Assembly: GCA_946405625.1 (NCBI GenBank)
Contig: CAMJHQ010000021.1
Location: 1 to 55,050, forward strand
Reading direction: 5' to 3'
Origin: an uncultured Lachnospiraceae bacterium
GTDB lineage: Bacteria; Bacillota; Clostridia; Lachnospirales; Lachnospiraceae
Length of the DNA: 55,050 nucleotides
Shown: positions 51,630 to 55,050 of the stretch, one piece after another
Numbering within the stretch: the first letter of the stretch is position 1
Layout of the letters: every line of letters starts with the position of its first letter
Notes under the pieces: generated by a model
What the model saw: the letters and a program-made list of their open reading frames with translations, nothing else
What the model was told of the DNA's origin: nothing
The model's database searches: none
Made by a program: the position numbers and the translations under genes

Positions 51630-51660
51630 CGTATCTCTCCTTTTTATCTCCGAAGCCGTT

Positions 51661-51754
51661 CTGTTTAGCGGTTTACTTTACCGCAAAACTGCTCTTCTCA
51701 ACAATTTACTTTGACTCAAAAACTGTTCTAGCGGTTTACTTTGCGGCGAAGCTG
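51661..51754 (-). repeat. Three in-frame tandem repeats at the 3' end of the ABC-F gene
   Basis: Three degenerate units of 30-33 bases, each containing TTTACTTT on the plus strand. TTA (stop) at 51736, 51706 and 51673 are 30 and 33 bases apart, so all in the ABC-F frame. Read on the minus strand the units end FAAK-stop (the real end), FESK-stop and FAVK-stop, with no other stop between. Confidence 0.85.
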
Positions 51755-53607
51755 TCGACCATTTCCTGAAGTTCGATATAACGTTCCATTTTACGTTCAA
51801 TCTCTGCATCTACCTCTTCTTTTTCTTTGCTTAGTTCCATAAGCCTAGGAAAATCCGTAGCTGCTCCCGCCATAAGCTCTTCAAGCTCCGCACTTCGTTC
51901 TTCGAGCTTTTCAATTTCGGATTCTATATTATCATATTCCTTCTGTTCATTGAAGGATAGCTTTGTCTTCTCACGAGGCGCACGGTACTTGCCCTTCTTA
52001 TCCGAATCTTCGGAGTTCTTTCCGAGATTATCACTTGATTTACCGGAACCTTTTCCCGATCCGAAATTTCTGCCCGATGTGCCCGTATTACCTGCGGAGC
52101 CGGCCTTCTCTGCTTCCTCTATCATCTCCTTATGAAGCAGATATTCCGAATATCCACCCTCACTCTGGAAGAGCGTTCCGTCCGGTTCAAAGGCAAATAT
52201 CCTTGTGACTACTCTGTCCAGAAAATATCTGTCATGTGATACTGTTATTATTATTCCCGCAAAACTGTCTAGATAATCCTCAAGAATTCTGAGTGTCTGA
52301 ATATCCAGATCGTTTGTCGGCTCATCGAGAATGATCACATTGGGTGCAGCCATAAGAACCTTCAGAAGATACAGTCTTCTCTTCTCGCCACCCGACAGTT
52401 TACCTATCGGTGCATACTGCATTTCCGGTGTAAAGAGAAATCTCTCACACATTGCAGATGCAGATACCAGGCCATCCTTCGTCCTGATATACTCGGCAGT
52501 ATCCTTGATATAATCCAGCACACGAGCCGATTCATCCAGTGCTTCGTTCTCCTGGCTGAAATATCCGATCTGAATAGTCTGTCCGATTTCAACCGAACCG
52601 GTATCCGGTTCAAGCGCACCTACTATAACCTTGATAAGCGTAGATTTACCGCATCCGTTCGGACCGATGATTCCTATTCTGTCCAGCTTATTAAATGTAT
52701 ATGAAAAGTCGTGAAACAGCGTCCTGTCACCATACTTTTTTGAAACATTATCAAGTATGATCGTCTTGTTACCCATTCTGGACGGCAGAGATGCAAGCTC
52801 GACTTGTCTCTCTTCTTCCGGACGTTCTCTGTCCCTGAGTGCCTCGAATCTCTGAATATGAGCCTTCTGCTTTGTAGAACGAGCTCTCGCTCCTCTGAGT
52901 ATCCACGCAAGATCCTTCTTATAAAGCGCCGCCGCCTTTCGCTCAGCAGCCATTTCATAATCAAGCCGCTGCTGTTTCAGCTCCAGAAATCCCGAATAAT
53001 TTGATTCATATCTATAGGCTCTTCCCTTATCGATTTCTAAGATCTGATTCGTTACTTCATCCAGAAAATATCTGTCATGTGTAACCATCAGAATAGCTCC
53101 GCGGAATCTTTTCAGATAATCCTCGAGCCACTCTATCATTTCCGAATCAAGATGGTTTGTCGGCTCATCCAGTATCAGAAGATCTGACGGAGTCATAATA
53201 GCCGCAACAAGAGCTGCCCTCTTCTTCTGTCCTCCTGACAGAATGGACGGATTACATTCCGGATCGTCTATACCGAACTTAGCAAGATTCGCCTTGATCT
53301 CACCCATTTTATCCCAGTGATCTCCGCCGGCATAAATAGTATCGGTTATATTCTCCAAAAGAGTTTTATTCATATCAAATACAGGATTCTGCGGAAGATA
53401 AGATATCCGGAGTGAATTTCCCTGAACAACTTTACCTCTGTCAGGTGAAACCACTCCGGCTACGATTCCGAGAAGTGTCGACTTTCCTGTTCCGTTGGTT
53501 CCGACAACTCCGATCTTATCGGTATCGCTGATACCTACGGATACGTCATCCAGGACCGTCTTTTCCATATATGTTTTAGATACATTTTCAACATTTAATA
53601 TATTCAT
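51736..53607 (-). CDS. ABC-F family ATPase
   Basis: 623 residues. Two ATPase domains in one chain, no membrane segments: Walker A GTNGTGKST (about 36) with signature LSGGQKKRAAL, and Walker A GPNGCGKST (about 314) with LSGGEKRRLYLL. A linker region lies between them (about 230-285). After a Ser/Gly/Lys-rich segment (510-545) the end is a coiled coil (about 555-615), as in Uup/YdiF-like proteins. ABC-F proteins act on the ribosome (translation factors or antibiotic resistance). The stop region is repeated twice downstream. Confidence 0.94.
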   Translation of the reverse strand: MNILNVENVSKTYMEKTVLDDVSVGISDTDKIGVVGTNGTGKSTLLGIVAGVVSPDRGKVVQGNSLRISYLPQNPVFDMNKTLLENITDTIYAGGDHWDKMGEIKANLAKFGIDDPECNPSILSGGQKKRAALVAAIMTPSDLLILDEPTNHLDSEMIEWLEDYLKRFRGAILMVTHDRYFLDEVTNQILEIDKGRAYRYESNYSGFLELKQQRLDYEMAAERKAAALYKKDLAWILRGARARSTKQKAHIQRFEALRDRERPEEERQVELASLPSRMGNKTIILDNVSKKYGDRTLFHDFSYTFNKLDRIGIIGPNGCGKSTLIKVIVGALEPDTGSVEIGQTIQIGYFSQENEALDESARVLDYIKDTAEYIRTKDGLVSASAMCERFLFTPEMQYAPIGKLSGGEKRRLYLLKVLMAAPNVIILDEPTNDLDIQTLRILEDYLDSFAGIIITVSHDRYFLDRVVTRIFAFEPDGTLFQSEGGYSEYLLHKEMIEEAEKAGSAGNTGTSGRNFGSGKGSGKSSDNLGKNSEDSDKKGKYRAPREKTKLSFNEQKEYDNIESEIEKLEERSAELEELMAGAATDFPRLMELSKEKEEVDAEIERKMERYIELQEMVDSFAAK

Positions 53608-53619
53608 GTGTGCAGCGAA

Positions 53620-54183
53620 CTACTCCAATTCTTCATTATATACGGCTCTGACACCGCCCACATATTTCGGTCTTCTTCTTGCCCCTATAATGACGGCCTT
53701 TCCGATGCTTCTGTGTTCCAGTCTGAGCGGAACAACAACAGGATGAATATGCATACCTATCATTACACCGCCTATATCGATTCCAGCATCGGCTTTTGCT
53801 TCTATACTTTCAACCACTACGGGATCGGTGAAGTTTTTATACGCCTCTACCGCAAATGCACCGCCCGCATGAGGCTGCGGGATTACATTTACCTCTTCAA
53901 AGCCATACTTCTGCATGGTCTCCCTTTCAACTACAACCGCTCTGTTGAGATGCTCGCAGCACTGAACCGCAAGATTAACTCCTCTTGCTTTAAGCTCCTT
54001 CGCAATTGTTCTGTAGATAACCTCTGCCGCATCCTTACTCGATGCAGTTCCCATATGCTCTCCTATGGTTTCACTTGATGAACAGCCGATTATAAAGAGC
54101 TGTCCCTCCTTAAGTTTTGCCTTCTCAACCACTTCGGCTATCACAGCCGCTGCATCCTCTTCTATCTGTCTGATCATATCCAT
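53620..54183 (-). CDS. ywlG: UPF0340/TIGR01440 family protein (YwlG-like)
   Basis: 187 residues, full length for the family. Hallmarks: GCSSSETIGEHMGTASS, CCEHLNRA, PQPHAGGAFA and MHIHPVVVPLR. Cytoplasmic; function not established. 12 bases upstream of the ABC-F gene on the same strand. Confidence 0.93.
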   Translation of the reverse strand: MDMIRQIEEDAAAVIAEVVEKAKLKEGQLFIIGCSSSETIGEHMGTASSKDAAEVIYRTIAKELKARGVNLAVQCCEHLNRAVVVERETMQKYGFEEVNVIPQPHAGGAFAVEAYKNFTDPVVVESIEAKADAGIDIGGVMIGMHIHPVVVPLRLEHRSIGKAVIIGARRRPKYVGGVRAVYNEELE

Positions 54184-54197
54184 TGTTTATCAAATCC

Positions 54198-54566
54198 TTA
54201 TACTGTTAAATGTTTTCCTGAAATAGTTGTTACGAGGCTCGTCATTATATATGGTATCCCAGCCTCCATAGCTGCCGACTTTATTACATAATCCGTCATT
54301 GAATAAAGGGTCCAAAAACCAAATGCCGCTATCAGAAGTTCCAGTATGGCAATAAAAACAAATGCAAAGCCTCCCCAGTCCATTTGAGATACGACAAATC
54401 CCTGTACCAGCCATATCAATAATACTACCACATGAACAATAATCTGAAATGTAAGATCTGTCAAGCCGTGAAATGAGCATATCAAAATGACTGCGGATAT
54501 TACCGTTTCCAATATCCCCAAAGATGTAAAAATCTTCACAATGGTTTCTCTGATATTATTTTTCAT
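54198..54566 (-). CDS. Small membrane protein, three to four helices
   Basis: 122 residues: helices at about 10-30, 37-57 and 66-88, and a weaker one to 105. GGAGG lies 12 bases before the ATG. Lies 14 bases before ywlG and 28 after the phosphatase gene, all on the minus strand, so likely one transcript. Family not recognised. A different frame across 54190-54480 is also open, but it has no ribosome site. Confidence 0.65.
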   Translation of the reverse strand: MKNNIRETIVKIFTSLGILETVISAVILICSFHGLTDLTFQIIVHVVVLLIWLVQGFVVSQMDWGGFAFVFIAILELLIAAFGFWTLYSMTDYVIKSAAMEAGIPYIMTSLVTTISGKHLTV

Positions 54567-54594
54567 GATATTCAGATTCCTCCATAAGAACAGC

Positions 54595-55050
54595 TTAAAG
54601 AATTCCTGTTTCTTTTAAATACTTTAGAAATCCTGTACAGCCTTCGACCACATCTCTATAGGTCGCATCAAAATCCCTTGTATACCACGGGTCGGCAACC
54701 CCTCTCGGATTGTCCGTGAAATCCATAAGAAGATGGATCTTCTTATCCGGATCGCCACCCAGAATTTTCGGCATCCATCTTGCGTTCAGGTCATCCATAC
54801 CTATTATATAATCGAAGTCATCATAGTCCTGTCGAGTAAGCAGCTGGGCTCTCTTTCCTTCGCATGATATACCATGCTCTGCAAGCTTTGCTTTTGCTGG
54901 AGGATAAACCGGATTGCCTTTGCCGTTCCATATCTCATCCGTATGAGTCGCTCTGGACTCTATATGGAACAGAGCATCAAGATGCTTCTCCTTAACCATT
55001 TTCTTTAAAACAAATTCTGCCATTGGAGAACGGCATATGTTGCCCCAGCA
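54595..55050 (-). CDS. Low-molecular-weight protein-tyrosine phosphatase, 5' end outside the window
   Basis: The frame runs to the last base of the window and includes the P-loop CWGNICRSPMAEFVL (C-x5-R catalytic motif) just upstream of an internal Met at 55023. The real start is therefore beyond 55050, and only about 6-8 residues are missing. C-terminal general acid Asp in VADPWYT. Soluble, about 160 residues in full. Dephosphorylates protein tyrosine or arginine in relatives (YwlE/YfkJ). In Bacillus ywlE and ywlG are neighbours, which supports the pairing here. Confidence 0.93.
   Translation of the reverse strand, partial: CWGNICRSPMAEFVLKKMVKEKHLDALFHIESRATHTDEIWNGKGNPVYPPAKAKLAEHGISCEGKRAQLLTRQDYDDFDYIIGMDDLNARWMPKILGGDPDKKIHLLMDFTDNPRGVADPWYTRDFDATYRDVVEGCTGFLKYLKETGIL

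Noticed and set aside
54190-54480. Second open frame over the small membrane gene at 54.2 kb
   Set aside because: No ribosome site; Cys/Gly/Tyr-rich random composition; the other frame has helices and a GGAGG.
1-55050. tRNA, rRNA, CRISPR, prophage, riboswitch or intact insertion sequence
   Set aside because: I looked for cloverleaf tRNAs, regular spaced repeats, transposase or integrase motifs and known riboswitch cores and found none I can support; a covariance-model scan would be decisive.

Overview
The window looks like a chromosomal segment of a low-to-medium GC Firmicute, most likely a Lachnospiraceae (Butyrivibrio/Roseburia-type) bacterium. This is inferred from the tmk-holB-ricT-trmN6-rsmI block, a MecA adaptor, a YwlG (UPF0340) protein, an ABC-F protein, LytTR/DUF3021 and HTH/DUF2975 membrane modules, purine-rich ribosome binding sites and many near-consensus sigma-A promoters. 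I annotate 57 protein genes. About five in six are on the minus strand, so that is probably the leading strand. I saw no rRNA, tRNA, CRISPR array, prophage or intact insertion sequence.

Layout. 0-3.3 kb: two unknown membrane proteins, a MecA-like adaptor, a gene-free 570-base stretch with an odd direct repeat, and a 56-residue 2[4Fe-4S] ferredoxin. 3.4-10 kb: housekeeping block read leftwards (ispE, capA-like, tmk, holB, ricT, trmN6, rsmI), tightly packed or overlapping. 10-13 kb: a secreted/membrane protein, a HAD phosphatase and a lipoprotein. 13.3-16.2 kb: a LytTR regulator with a DUF3021 membrane partner and an ABC-2 exporter whose promoter carries a textbook LytTR double site. 16.3-20.8 kb: a second exporter locus, with a response regulator, ATPase, two ABC-2 permeases and a sensor kinase, of the peptide-antibiotic resistance type. 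21-31 kb: a PEBP-like lipoprotein, a diguanylate cyclase divergent from a DedA/SNARE-type membrane protein, folate and cysteine enzymes, an esterase, an ABC exporter, an S66 peptidase and a phosphoesterase. 31.2-38.5 kb: small membrane proteins and two paralogous HTH/DUF2975-type modules. 38.6-50.4 kb: two von Willebrand A proteins, a GntR/CPBP/DUF5808 operon, a Nudix hydrolase, a large repeat protein with an NlpC/P60-like end and an exo-endo-phosphatase. 50.5-55 kb: iron alcohol dehydrogenase, ABC-F, YwlG, a small membrane protein and a truncated low-molecular-weight phosphatase.

The most informative signals are regulatory. The same four-unit CTTGAC direct repeat (spacing 11, 11, 12) with the same distance to a -10 box lies upstream of the exporter operon at 19.7 kb and, 18 kb away, upstream of a lone 128-residue membrane protein at 38.1 kb. 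This puts the two in one probable response-regulator regulon. A LytTR 9-N12-9 site links the 13.3-16.2 kb exporter to its neighbouring LytTR/DUF3021 pair. Two HTH/DUF2975-type modules share promoter architecture and an operator core. A 188-base multi-armed palindrome fills the gap after the response-regulator gene. The 3' ends of several genes carry tandem repeats of their own stop-codon regions, three of them in frame after the ABC-F gene.
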